A stretch of DNA of 64,000 nucleotides from Epiperipatus broadwayi (lineage: Eukaryota; Onychophora; Udeonychophora; Euonychophora; Peripatidae), in contig JAQFVV010012404.1 in NCBI GenBank assembly GCA_028023455.1, forward strand, positions 13,009,421 through 13,073,420, given 5' to 3'. The translations under genes were made by a program, and so were the position numbers. The notes below the pieces were generated by a model. The model did not search any database and was not told the origin of the DNA. It saw nothing but the letters and a program-made list of their open reading frames with translations. Positions within the stretch are counted from its first letter, which is position 1; each line of letters starts with the position of its first letter. Of the stretch, positions 23,590-35,016 are shown piece by piece.

Positions 23590-25690
23590 TGATTATTTAA
23601 TCTAACCGCAAAAACAATATCTGCACTACCAGGGCGCCATCTAGGCATTTGAGCCTAGAAAAATTTATAAAGTAGGCAGATACGCGCTGTTAAGATTCCA
23701 CTTTCTTTAAATATTCCGACCGTTAGCCCAAGTCACTAGCTCAGTGGAGACGCAGAGATAAAAATCTATAAATTTTATATCTTAAATATAAAAGAATAAA
23801 AGCCACTGCCAGAAATTAACACATAAAAATATTTATTTACGCACATATAAAATGATATTTAAATTTTGAGGAATAAATTTAACGTTTATAATTTTATATT
23901 GATCTTTAATTCTAAATTTAAGTAGATTGCAAATAATGAGTTTACTATTTATTTAGAGGGTCGAGTATGAATGGACTACATAGGTCTGCATTTGAAAGGA
24001 AAATATTCTTCCCTGATTTAACCTTAGGCAACAAATTTCGCAATCAACTGGCGCCAATCCATCTGATACATTCATGTATTCAATGTAGCATGATACGACA
24101 ACACAAAATACTATATTGTCAGGAATGTACATCTGAACAATAAGTAGAAATAGAGAAGACATTGACTCTCCACCACAGGAATGTGACATCTGTTGGCAAG
24201 TAGATCAATAAACAAAAAACTCCATAGGAATGGACTGCGGTCTTCTGCCGACTTACAAACCCATCCATAGGCAAACAGAGGGTGTGTGGCGTATATCTAT
24301 AATCCTGCCCATAGCGGACCTCATACTACATCTACTAATTACACAAATATATCCAATCCATTGAACCAATTCAACTACGAAATGAATAACCTAAGATTAC
24401 CCTCCCTTAATACAACTTTACAAAACTATATAGCCATTCATGCCCGACTTAATTTTAACATTTAAATACGTTCGCACAGATTTGTTTAAAAATGTTGGGT
24501 ATAGATCGATTACATAGATTCCACGGTCAAAAACATTTCAAAATAAACATAAACGATCAAAATACAAAATTATTGATACCGACAATGCAGAGGGAAACTT
24601 ATAAGTAACCCAATAGTATTCACCATAAGATACTTGCATTGTCACCAATAACTTAAAAGACATCCGAATAAATACATTTTAGATACTCACCATAAGGTAT
24701 CATTATTTATCGAATGTCTATATATTTTGATCAAATATGAAAACCAAAATATAATTAACCGCAAACGAATCCATGCAAGCGTCTATAAACAACTTAAATT
24801 TCATACATTTAAATACTCTTTACAATAAGGAAAAAAAAATGGAAATGATGTTTATCAATCGGGAAACATATAAAATTAAACATTATTAATTTGATTTAAA
24901 AACTTAAAAGTCAGATAGAAGTTCATAAGCTTGAACGAAAGTTCTTAGTTATTTTTTTAAATTTAGAGTTCATGTCAATATAGCTTACAGTATAAGAGTC
25001 CAGGTTCCTGTTGCAATTCCCACGACGTCTCCATTGGAAGAAAATGTTCTGGAGGTAGCATTAGCTGGTTCCATTCTGGTATCACAGTCTTTTCATTTAA
25101 TTTTTTTTAAAACAAACAAAAAAAATGAGAGAGAACGGCAAGTGCGTCTTACCGTTGTCATCAAATCAAGTTGGAAAAACTGACTGGAACTCAATATTTT
25201 TTCTTTTTATAGTCCTCCTATGGATTCCATGAACAAAAACGTCACTGTTCTGTTTTTTCGTTATGGTCCGGGCCTTTATTTGCTTCCATTGGTCAAGCTA
25301 AAATCTCTTTCTTCTCTTATCTAACTTTTCATCTGACCTTTTAATTAAACAGCTTTTAGATAATTAATAAACAATCATTTCCATTTACAGATTACAGGAA
25401 TTAATTAATACCTGTTTTTATTTTAACTTACGTTATTTTTTTATTAAAATATTTTTATATTTCAATCTTGTATTTTTTTTATTTAAAAAAATACGTTCAA
25501 ATACTTTTTTTTCTTGTTTATGAAAAAAATATTTTTAAAGTTTAGCATCCGTGCGAATATATATATGTTTAACAAACATTTTGATTTTAGCGTTTAGTTT
25601 TTTCCTTTTATTTGCGAACTTTTAAGTTTTTATTTTAAATAAATGTAACGACATATTTATATATCGTTACATAACAAAATAATAAATAAA
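23590..25690 (-). other. Gene-like repeated unit, copy 2 (minus strand)
   Basis: This inverted copy of 19535-21715 keeps more reading frame. From the outer end inward, on the minus strand, it shows TGTAACGA and TCGTTACA as a short hairpin (~25655-25685), TATA/TCAGT, ATGACAACG followed by donor GTAAGA (25146-25162), and an open stretch reading VIPEWNQLMLPPEHF that ends at a donor-like ACTGTAAGC (24984-24994). Next is a 78-codon frame (24189-23953) containing DCEICCLRLNQGRIFSF, and then TTTTTCTAG before CTCAAATGCCTAG near 23650 (acceptor-like). The CEICCLRLNQG stretch faintly recalls the start of Maelstrom domains, but too weakly to name it. Intron-like sites in both copies argue for DNA-level duplication rather than retroposition. 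Confidence 0.5.
25179..25211 (-). promoter_or_regulatory. TATA box and TCAGT initiator, copy 2
   Basis: On the minus strand TATAAAAAG starts at 25211 and the A of TCAGT is at 25181, again 30 bases apart. Between the boxes the copies share GAAAAAATATT but differ afterwards, so the boxes and spacing are kept while the intervening sequence drifts. Confidence 0.6.
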
Positions 25691-25739
25691 AAAACAATTT
25701 AACAAATATATATATATAAACAAAACCAAGTTAAAACAA

Positions 25740-26195
25740 TCAAATCTGGCATTTAAATTTAATAACATTACAAAATTGATTATAATCTAAATTGAAGTAA
25801 TTGATATTACTACAAATCTGATTATATAAAGATGGTAGCCTAAATAAAGGAGAAAATCTAAGAACATTGGAATGACAAGTTTTAATGTAACAAACAGAAG
25901 CTGACCGAGTATCATGCACATGAGATCTAATTATAACAGTAGAAATTGTGTTAGATAAAAGAACTATTTTATTAACAAGTTTATAAAGATATTTAAGATC
26001 TCTATATTGTCTTCTAGAAGAAAGATGAACAACAATTTTATTTCCCAAAGAAACATATTTAGAAAACTTATTAGAGACTGATTGTAATAAATTACATCCC
26101 TGTTTAGAGCTAGGATTCCAAATGACTGAACAATATTCAATGATGGGAAGAATCAATGATAAAAATAATTTAAATTTTGTATCACTACTGAAATG
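25740..26195 (-). pseudogene. C-terminal end of a CR1/Jockey-type LINE reverse transcriptase protein
   Basis: About 150 codons after a microsatellite read FKLFLSLILPIIEYCSVIWNP, then LLQSVSNKFSKYV, SSRRQYRDLKYLYKLVN, DTRSASVCYI, NVLRFSPLFRLPSLYNQ, and stop. This order (ILEYxSVVWNP, QxVQxRFTK, RRxxxDLxxLYKI, RFSFFxRxxxLWN) is the region just after the reverse transcriptase thumb in CR1, L2 and Jockey-like LINEs. The fragment has no internal stop, so it is fairly recent, but it starts inside a microsatellite and is truncated at its 5' side. Downstream on the minus strand is T/A-rich 3' sequence. Confidence 0.7.
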
Positions 26196-26204
26196 ATGAT
26201 GATG

Positions 26205-26253
<49 letters not shown>

Positions 26254-26272
26254 TGATGATGATGATGATGAT
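26196..26272. repeat. (ATG)n(ATA)n(ATG)n compound microsatellite
   Basis: ATG units, then ~15 ATA units, then ATG units lie at the 5' edge of the LINE fragment. They extend its open frame into poly-Tyr/poly-His (or poly-Ile in another frame), which is not real protein. Confidence 0.9.
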
Positions 26273-26388
26273 AAACAAATAAGAATGAAAAATTGCACTC
26301 CACTGGATAATGGGATGTGCACAAGACACTTCCAGTAATGGAATCAATTTCTTGTCAATACGTTTTATAGTACAAAATTTTCATGATA

Positions 26389-28330
26389 GTCATCATCATT
26401 ATCAAACATTATTAATACACTACAGGATGAATGTCTCACCATGTTTAATTTAGTTTCTCTAATTCATAGTTTTTCTTCTTCATATATAAATTTTATTATT
26501 TCATCCATTCATCTCACATATGTCCTCTTTCTAGATCTTTATGATATCTTGAAAACTAGTTTAAGACTTTAATTATCCACCTGTTATCATCTCTTCTTGT
26601 AATTTATCCAGCCCAACCCCATTTCAGTTTCTAAATTCTTTTAATAATGCCAGTAATAACTGTTTATTTTTTTACTCAAATATTTCAATTCCTTTCTTGT
26701 TATTACATAATATGCATCTCTCCATATTTTGTTGATTAGTTTTTGAAGTTTCTACATTGCTTTTCTGTTAAGGGTCCATGTCTTAGACCCTAAGTAAGAA
26801 ATAGAAAAACACATCTATAAAAAAATCTTCAATAGTATATTATTTCTCCAAAAACACTCAATTCAAATTTAATTCTAAGATTAATTTGATCCATTATGTT
26901 TACATTTTTATTAATAATCTAACTAAGGCAATTGTAGTTGTTAAATTCTTCTAATTCATGATTATAAATCTTTATTTTCTTTTCCCAAGAAAATCCATTG
27001 AATGTTATTTTAGTTTTCTATTATTATCTTTAGCTGTCCTTGCTTACTTTCATTTGATTATTCTTGTAACAGTTCCTGAAACTCTGAAGAATTATTTGAA
27101 AAAACAATTGCATTTCTTGACTTAAATAATTCCCATGTATTTTTTTATATTCTCCTAGCCTTTTATTTTAATTCACAAAATAACCTTCTGAATGTTCTGG
27201 AAAAAGTTTTTGAATCACTCCATTATAAATTCTAATCAGTACTAATCTTCTTAGAATTGTCATGTAATTTTACAACTACTGCTGCATGTAGATAAATATT
27301 TTTTCAGAATATGATAATATTTGTAGTCTATATATTGATAATTCAAAACTTTAATCACTGTGGAAATGTTTATAGAATCAAATGGTTTTTCATAAGCTAC
27401 AAATCCAAAGCATAACAAAAACTTATATTCATTGCCTTTTTTCTCTTTATATTAATAATATTACAAATCGATGTCTGTATTTCTTCAAAATAATATACAA
27501 AAATTTATAAATAAATATTAGAAAATACAGTATTTAAAAGTTTATAAAAATATATCTATAACCATCACTTAGAAGCCTTTCAACTATCTTTGTAGTTTTT
27601 GGCAACTAATACTTTTAAAATGTCAGCTTTCCCATAATTCCATAATGTCAACTTTCCCATAATTCTGTGATCTTAACGTTTGCTGCTTGCCTATTAATTA
27701 AATCTTGCTTGTACTTATATATTAATATCGCTTCTTTAATTTTTATTTTGTTGTTATTTCTTTCAGTTTCCAATATTTTTATGTTACTATAATTAAAATC
27801 AAAATCATATATACATGATTTATTATGGTCATAAAAGACAGAAGCTGATAAATTATCATTATTTTTATAATTTTGTTTTGTATTTTGAACCCTTTTTAAT
27901 AATAACAAATAATAACAAATAATAATATTTATTTATAAATTTACACACACACATATATATATACTATTTGGATGACATTCACATTTAAATACTTTTAAAT
28001 CTAGCTTAATTTTTTGTTTGATTCGAACCCAAAGTTCACTGTTGATAAATTGTAATTATCTTAGTTAAGACTTTGTTTAGAAATGATAGAAAACTGATAG
28101 GCCTCTTATTAATATGCAATATCTTCTGTATCATCTTTCTTAAATATTAATATTTGCATTCTTTCAATTTCCTGATACATGTTTATCATTTAGACATTTG
28201 GTATATAATTTTTGCTAATAATTTGTCTCTATCATCATTTATTTTTTTAAAGATACCAATAATTATTTTATCATTTTGTGGGGTTTTACCTTTTATATGC
28301 ATGTCTCACCTCTTCATTTAATACATTGGC
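26389..28330 (-). pseudogene. Decayed RTE-type LINE reverse transcriptase, split by an insertion
   Basis: Read on the minus strand in family order: NEEVRHAYKR near 28310; NANILIFKKDDTEDIAY and ISFLSFLNKVLTKII at 28165-28050 (for xKGDxxDxxNYRPISLLSxxYKLFTKII); FGF near 28005; TDIDL near 27485; NEYKFLLCFGFVAYEKPFDS near 27425-27375 (motif A, with the usual VDYEKAFDS Asp changed to Ala); GSKTWTL near 26785; and KWGWAG, stop, ITRRDDNRW at 26625-26578. The 3' end is TTTGATAATGATGATGAC, a short ATG-type tail. Stops and frameshifts are frequent. The order and tail match RTE-like elements annotated as endonuclease-reverse transcriptase in arthropods. Bases ~27490-27990 are a foreign insertion. Confidence 0.75.
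27490..27990 (-). mobile_element. Penelope-like (GIY-YIG end) fragment nested in the LINE
   Basis: An 86-codon minus-strand frame (27908-27648) reads KRVQNTKQNYKNNDNLSAS, FYDHNKSCIYDFDFNYSNI, KILETERNNNK, KEAILIYKY and INRQ. The order NND-xSA, H-x2-H-like, F-x-NxKILxxExN and KxxEAxxIxK matches the C-terminal half of GIY-YIG nuclease domains of Penelope-like elements. The frame begins at a TAATAACA repeat, and a ~20-base motif (ATGTCA, CTTTCCCATAATTC) is repeated at 27618 and 27643. The flanks belong to the RTE LINE and rejoin across the gap between its FGF and TID motifs, so this element inserted later. Confidence 0.5.
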
Positions 28331-29465
28331 AATTTAAAAAATACAGTAATTGTTAGTGGTTTTGTTTTTTATTTTTATATAATCCCATATAATTCTTATT
28401 CTTAGATGCTATAATGTTGTGAGTTAAAGCTGCAGTTAACAATCAAATGCAGAATCTTCTGATTGCAAACTTAGAAAAATGATAAACAGAGGCATACTAA
28501 AACAGTGTGCAATGTGTATGATGCACACAAGCATCAGAATAGTAAAAAAACTAAAGATTCCAGACAAAAAGGGATACTTAAAAAATATTATTCATTGATT
28601 TTTTAAAAAAAAGTACATTTTTGTTTAAAGGTCACTTATATTTTATAGATTTATCTTAAGCAAATTATTTGCTATTATTCCTTAAGATCTTATTTTATTC
28701 TGAGCCTAGTTCTAACAAGCAGTTTAGTATAAACAATTAAAAACCTGAACATGTATGAGTTTACTGTTTACAATATGACACATTTGAATCTTGTTCAAAC
28801 TCACATTTGCTCTAAACATAAATGAAAAAATATGCTGCAGTTTTTAACTTTATTCTATATTCTGTTGTTACAGTGTATGCATTAATATAATCAAAATGAA
28901 AATTAATAAAGTCCATTATGTTGTATTTTCATATAAGTTATAATAAGTAATAAAAAAAATCAATACAACAGCTATGTAAATAAAATATATTAATAACAAT
29001 TATAGATAAAAAGTCTTTTTGGCATATAGTTTTGTGCCCTTTCCAAATACAAAGCATCTACTTTAATGTTCATTAATTATTGCAGATAAAACACTATCAA
29101 GTGTTTTATAATGGAAGTAAAATAACAACAAATACAAAGTAAGACATCAATAAAACAATAAAATTATGATGTAGATGTTCATTATCAGCTCAAGTAATTG
29201 ACTATATAACATAACAATATACAGAATAAATAATACAGACTCTATACAATTTTGTATATACTATCATATAATTTTCCATTCATTTTTAATTGACCAGTTG
29301 CTAACTAAATTTATTGAAGTTTTATGAATATTCATAAAGTTAATTATTCAAGTTATACTTAATATGTTTCATATATTTGTCTACTTTTTGGATCTTTAAT
29401 ATAATTTAAACATTTAATATTTTTTGTAGCATCTATTTTATATACATATACTAAGTAGTGAATGC
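28331..29465. other. No gene recognised
   Basis: AT-rich sequence between the LINE and the second Penelope-type remnant. No motif was found. Confidence 0.5.
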
Positions 29466-30121
29466 ATGAAGCAAATTTATCATTTTACTTAATAATTGCA
29501 TTGTTATATTCTTTGGCTTTTATCTCTAAATGTGTTCTTTTATGATTGTAGTAAACCATATTGCAATGTGTCACAATTAATTTTAAATAGACTTTCTTTT
29601 TTATATTTCACATAGTCTCTATTACCTATTAATTTTTCCAGACTCTTACTATATGATCAGTCAACATTTATATGTTTATCAATATAATTTTTTTTTATCA
29701 ATGTATTACAAATTTTGGGAAAATATAAAATTTTAATCTATTTCTTATTATCATTATTATAATCATTTTGCTTAATTATTTAATATAGATTTTTTTACAA
29801 TTAAAAAGTCTATTTTTAATATTTATATAATTTAATAAATTGATTTTTATATAAATCAGTTACATTTTTATCTATATTATATTTATCACTTCTATATTTA
29901 AAAAATTTAATGATTGCCATCTTTTTTACCCATGGTTGTTGTGAATCTATAGGAATATTTTTTCTTAATTTGTCTTCTTTAATAAAATGTTTTAATATAA
30001 TTTTATTATTATTATCTATGTAAATTTTTATATCTAAGCATTTAATTTTATCTTCAAATTGTACTTTTGTAAATTTAATATTATATATATTATTATTAAA
30101 ATCATTATAAATATTATTCAT
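29466..30121 (-). pseudogene. Penelope-like element remnant: end of reverse transcriptase plus GIY-YIG part
   Basis: The minus-strand frame 30121-29816 (101 codons) contains YNIKFTKVQFED, CLDIKIYIDNNNKI, IPIDSQQPWVKKMAIIKF and YNIDKN. This matches the stretch after the catalytic motif of Penelope-type reverse transcriptases (KFTxExEx, FLDxxI, SxHPxxxKKxxI). About 180-350 bases downstream, in shifting frames, FKINCDT, HCNMVYY and KRTHLEIKAKE resemble GVYKIxCxxCxxxYIGQT-KRxLxxRxKEH, the start of a GIY-YIG nuclease. The catalytic reverse transcriptase motifs are absent, so it is a 5'-truncated dead copy. It is not clearly the same copy as the fragment at 27.6-27.9 kb. Confidence 0.5.
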
Positions 30122-30902
30122 AGACCTTTTATTGTGTACTGTAATGTATCACTAATCAAAAGTATCAGTTGTAAGTTTTTGTAATTAGACAGAGGAAAGT
30201 AAAGTGCAGTACATCATTAATATCAAGAACAAGAAGTAAATTTAAATTGAAACTAAGATCTAAGGTAAATTATTCATTCTTTTTTCATACATTTAACATA
30301 ATATGTTTTTTAATTTTGCTAAACTTTCATAAAAATTATGAAACTTGTGTAAATATGATTAAATATTATTTATTAAACAAATATATAAATATGTATTTAC
30401 GAGAAATATTATGTTTGCTATATTGGACACCTGATTGATATGTTGGCTTAGCTTAGTGTTCACATGCCTGTGAAACTATTAATATAAGAGACTTCAGATT
30501 TTCTTTTATGTTTACCTAAAACTTCAGTTGTACCATGACAACTTGCATCATGCATAAGTATGGTCACACTTTGCCTTATGTTTGGTTTATGATCTAACAG
30601 TTTCCAGTTCTAGCATAAACTTGCTTAATTGTTTTAGTCATATGGTGCACAACATGCACTTTGCTATTCAGCTATGACATTTAATTGTTATTTGACTTTA
30701 CTTCTAAATGGCCTGCCTATTTGTAGTCTCAGATTCAATTTTCATAATGAGAGAAATCAAATTTACTGATCATCATCATTTAGTGGCTTTAGAAATATTT
30801 ATCTATTTATATATTCATTGGTTTATAGTAATAAATGCTCAATCCATCAAGTCCATTAGTTGAAGATAAGGTAAACTATAACAGAGATGTTTTTCTAAAA
30901 AA

Positions 30903-30956
<54 letters not shown>

Positions 30957-31139
30957 AATCTAACATTTTATAATATTTAAATTTTATTTAAGTTAGTAAA
31001 TTTATTTATGGAATATTCATTATAAAAATTGTGTTTTGCATAAGTTTTATTAATTAATATTATCATTATATAGAATTTAATAATAAAATGTATTATAATT
31101 GTGTATTTTTCTTTAGATCTCCCAAGAAGAAAATAAAAT
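30122..31139. other. No gene recognised; (AT)n at 30906-30951
   Basis: AT-rich sequence with one long AT microsatellite. Confidence 0.6.
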
Positions 31140-32425
31140 AAAAAAGTACTTCTGAGTTTTCAAATAAACTAAGATGGCAGCCCACACTTGTGATAAATCT
31201 ATAGTTTCAAGGGCCCCAAAAATGATTACAAAAAATGCCTGATAGGAATCATTGTATTTAATAATTTCATTTTATTTTTTATTATTATTATTTTTAAAAA
31301 AGAAATCATTGCAGAAAAATTAATTACAATATTTATAGTTTGTTTTCTCTTTTTGGATTAACTTCTTAACAGAAAAATAAAAATATATAGAAATACAATA
31401 TTTACACTTATTCATGTTGGCAGCATGCAATCATATCATGACTACTAACACACATTTTTTGGAAAGGCAGGATCCTGTACCTTTGGAAATAGTCCACTGC
31501 ATTCCATTCTGTGATAGGAAGGTCCCAAATTTTTATCATTATGATAATTTACCAAAAAAAAAAAAACTGCTGACAAAAAAAAAACATGCTGAATTGAAAC
31601 AAAGTATGACAATATTAAGCACATGTTATTGCTTCCCACATTATACAAGTAAAAAAAAATTGAAATAAAACTTCTTAATGAAGTTTATCAGAATTTATTT
31701 CTTTTTTAAATTTAATAATCGATTTATTAATTTTCTTTTAACAACTAGCACATATTTGGTAGATTATAGGCCTTTGAAACTACATTTATCAAAAATATGG
31801 GGTGCCATCTTGGTTTACTTGAAAACTCACAAGTTCCAAACAAAATTAATACATCAATTGTTAATTTAAAAAAAGGAATAAATTTCACTAAGAAGCTTTA
31901 TTTCAATTTTTTTAATACTTATAAGATGGGAAGTGATGAGACACTCTTATTGTTGTTGTACTTTGGATCAATTCTGTGTGTTTCTTTTTGTCAGCAGTTT
32001 TTTGGTAAATTGTCATAATGATAAAAATTTGGGACCTTTTCTATCACAAATGGGATGCAGTTGACTATTTCCAAAAGCACAGGATCCTACCCTCCCAAAA
32101 ATTGTGTGTTAATGGCCATGATGTGATTGCATGCCACCAACATGAATAAGTGTAAATATTGTATTTCTATATATTTTTCATTTTTCTGTTAAGAAGCTAA
32201 TCCAAAACAAGAAAATAAACTATAAATATTCTAATTAATTTTTCCACGATGATTTCTTTTATTTAAAATAACAGCAATAAAAAATTAAATGTAATGATTA
32301 AATACGATATTTTCTAGCAGCATTTTATTTTGTAAACATTTTTTGTGGACCCACAAAACTGTAGATTTATCAAAAGTATGGGGTATTAGGTTGGTTAACT
32401 TGAAAACTCACAAGTACCAAAGCAT
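31140..32425. mobile_element. Large foldback element, X-B-X'-B'-X' plan
   Basis: Arm B (31262-31685) is the reverse complement of B' (31880-32280). Landmarks are ACTTATTCATGTTGGCAGCATG against CATGCCACCAACATGAATAAGT, and GCAGGATCCTGTACC against its partner near 32080. The outer left segment X (31143-31215: GAGTTTTCAAATAAAC, ATGGCAGC, GATAAATCTATAGTTTCAA) is repeated inverted in the loop (31772-31835) and again at the right end (32355-32420), both as ATTTATCAAAA-ATGGGG-CTTGAAAACTCACAAG. No coding was recognised; short frames here are shadows. It is probably a non-autonomous DNA element. Confidence 0.8.
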
Positions 32426-33470
32426 TTATGGTAATGATTGCAATAGAAATTGGTTAATTTATTCAGTTTTTAAAAATGCAATTTATTACTTTTTTATGCA
32501 AATTTTCAAACTTTACACTTCTGATCATAATAAATTTATTCAAGAATTTAATAACTGACAACAACTTTAAATATATCTGCAGTACTGCTGCATGGGCAAG
32601 AGATGCCTTTATGCAAGGTAAATTTTAGCACCCTCCCCCATTCTATGAAATAAAAATTGTAAATTATGAGACATTTTTTGCTAATACTTTTTTAAGAAAA
32701 ACTTGAAAAGGTGGATTTAGTCATTTGACATGTTCGGTAAATACTTTGTGTTTTATTAAGTTATTTCTATAAAATAAATGCAGAAATTAAAATATATGCT
32801 AAAATAAAATAAATTAATGTTTAAAAATAATTTTTGAAACAATAATTAAATAATTTCTTAAAACTAAAATATTTATTTAGTAAATTTGACAGTTTTAATT
32901 TTTTCTTTCAAAAGTTTTTCTATTATTTTTGGCCAATCCTGCAAAATTGTTAGTAGAGGTAGGAAATATTTGCAAATAAAATAATTTTTTAAATATCTAA
33001 ATGTTTTTATCATATTTAAAATAACTACCACCACCCACACACCCATGAAAACATTGCACTACTCCTCTCTTCTTTTTTGGGTCAGCTCTGATGTGATATC
33101 ATATAAGTAATTCTAGTTTACTTAACTTATTATTAAAAATATTATTTACAGCCAGAGTATAATTCTCTGGAATGATTCATCTTTGAGCTCCATTCTGCAT
33201 AGTGAGGAGAAGAAAGAGTCCAGTTTGTAACCATTATTTTTTCTGAACCAACATTTAGATCAACTTTAACTGGGGTGCCAATAATTCATTAAAAATAGTT
33301 GTTGTTTGTTGGGAAAATCATGCAGAGTCTCTCATGTGTAAACTTATTCATGTTTTCTATTAATAGTTATATTCCTTCAATAATAACATATTTACATTAT
33401 TTAATTTTTTATGTGCATAATTATACTATTAATAACTGTACTAACATTATTTATTGATGTAACTTTTAAT
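32426..33470. other. No gene recognised
   Basis: AT-rich sequence with a CA-rich patch near 33030. No motif was seen. Confidence 0.5.
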
Positions 33471-33945
33471 TAGAAGACAATTGCATCCTATACACAGGTG
33501 CTGTAATGCTGTTTAATACCTCAATGATGTTTTGGTGAGTATGAAGGATACTTTCAAATTAAAACACAAAATAAAGACTTTAAAGAATAAAATATGGCCA
33601 TCTTATTTTTTTTACCTAAATTCACTTACATAGGCCAATCTAAAGTGTCTTGAAATGGGAGCATGAAAGTCTTTTCTTTAATCACTTTACATCCATTAAC
33701 TTTATTCTATCTATTAACAATCATAAAATCTTCCAATTTATTGCCTGTCAATATTATGAAATATTACAATCTATGTAACTCTCTATTTAATTTACTAGAA
33801 GCAGTTTTTGTATGTAATTTTAATCAGGAGGGAATTACATCATATATACATGTGCTCTAATTTTATTTTAACACCTCAATGATGTTTTGTTAAGCACAAA
33901 GGATATTCTCAAATCAAAGTACAAAATAAAGACTTTAGACCACCA
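33471..33945 (+). repeat. Diverged direct repeat, ~350-base period
   Basis: 33478-33595 and 33826-33940 share ordered blocks: CAGGTGCT or CATGTGCT, ACCTCAATGATGTTTTG, AAGGATA, CTCAAAT and ACAAAATAAAGACTTTA. The region between them is not clearly similar. Confidence 0.65.
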
Positions 33946-35010
33946 AACTAGATTAATTTTATATAACATAGCATAACTCTTCCATTCCATTAGCAACAAC
34001 TTGTTAAAAATAGTTTTTTATTTAAAAATTCCATTAGTACTTTTTGTTTTGTATTAACAAAAATAGTTTCACTTGTTTTTATTTAATAATAAAATATTTA
34101 CCATACTTTATTATTTTACTTTTTAATACTTACTAATAACTTAATCATATTATATAGTTTGACAATTAAAGGATTTAGTCAGGATTTATTTAAGGCAATA
34201 AATTTTAAATTTTTATACTTAGATTGTTTATTCATTACATTTTTAGAAGTCATTAAAATGCCTTGCACTTTATTTTATTTATTCATAAGTTATGTAGGAT
34301 AACTATTAAAAAAATTAAACCCTTGGTGTGTGCTATTAGACACATTTTTTAGATTTTGTCAATAGTGCAATCATGTAAAAGATTTATTATAATCAAGAGA
34401 ATTGCATTAAATAATATTGTTATTATAAAATTTGTTAGAATTGAATATTTTGGTGTGCAAGGAAAAGCTATTTAGTTTAATGTGTAAAAAGATAATATGG
34501 CATAAAAAAGATACCATTATTAAAATAGAATTAAAAAAAGAAAAAGATAATATTGATATTAAAAAAAGCTTTACACTAGACAGGTTCAGAATCAATCCTA
34601 GATCTCACATTCCACAGCCAGCCACTCTTTCATTACTCTACACTGAATAAGATATATAACTCTGTAAAATATCATTGATAAACATAATTTCATCACATTA
34701 CTGTAATTATGATGTAATATTGATTGGGAAATTTAAATATTTTCATTTACATATACATTTTATTAATTATAGTGACATAAGAGTGCTGGTTTCTTCTGTT
34801 TGGTGCAATGGTAGAGGGTATATGTAATATATTTCAAAGTCTGGCCAATTGTCACAATAATTTAAGTAAAGAAGTATTCCTCTTATATTTAAATAAAAAA
34901 AATATTTACAATTATTTTGTGTTTCTAACAAATAAAGTGATTTGGAATTGTAAATATTTGCATATAAGTTTTATTAATTAACTTGGGGCTCTGTAATGCA
35001 CAACTTTCAA
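33946..35010. other. No gene recognised
   Basis: AT-rich sequence. A short frame at 34432-34650 is low complexity and Lys-rich. Confidence 0.5.
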
Positions 35011-35016
35011 ACCTGC

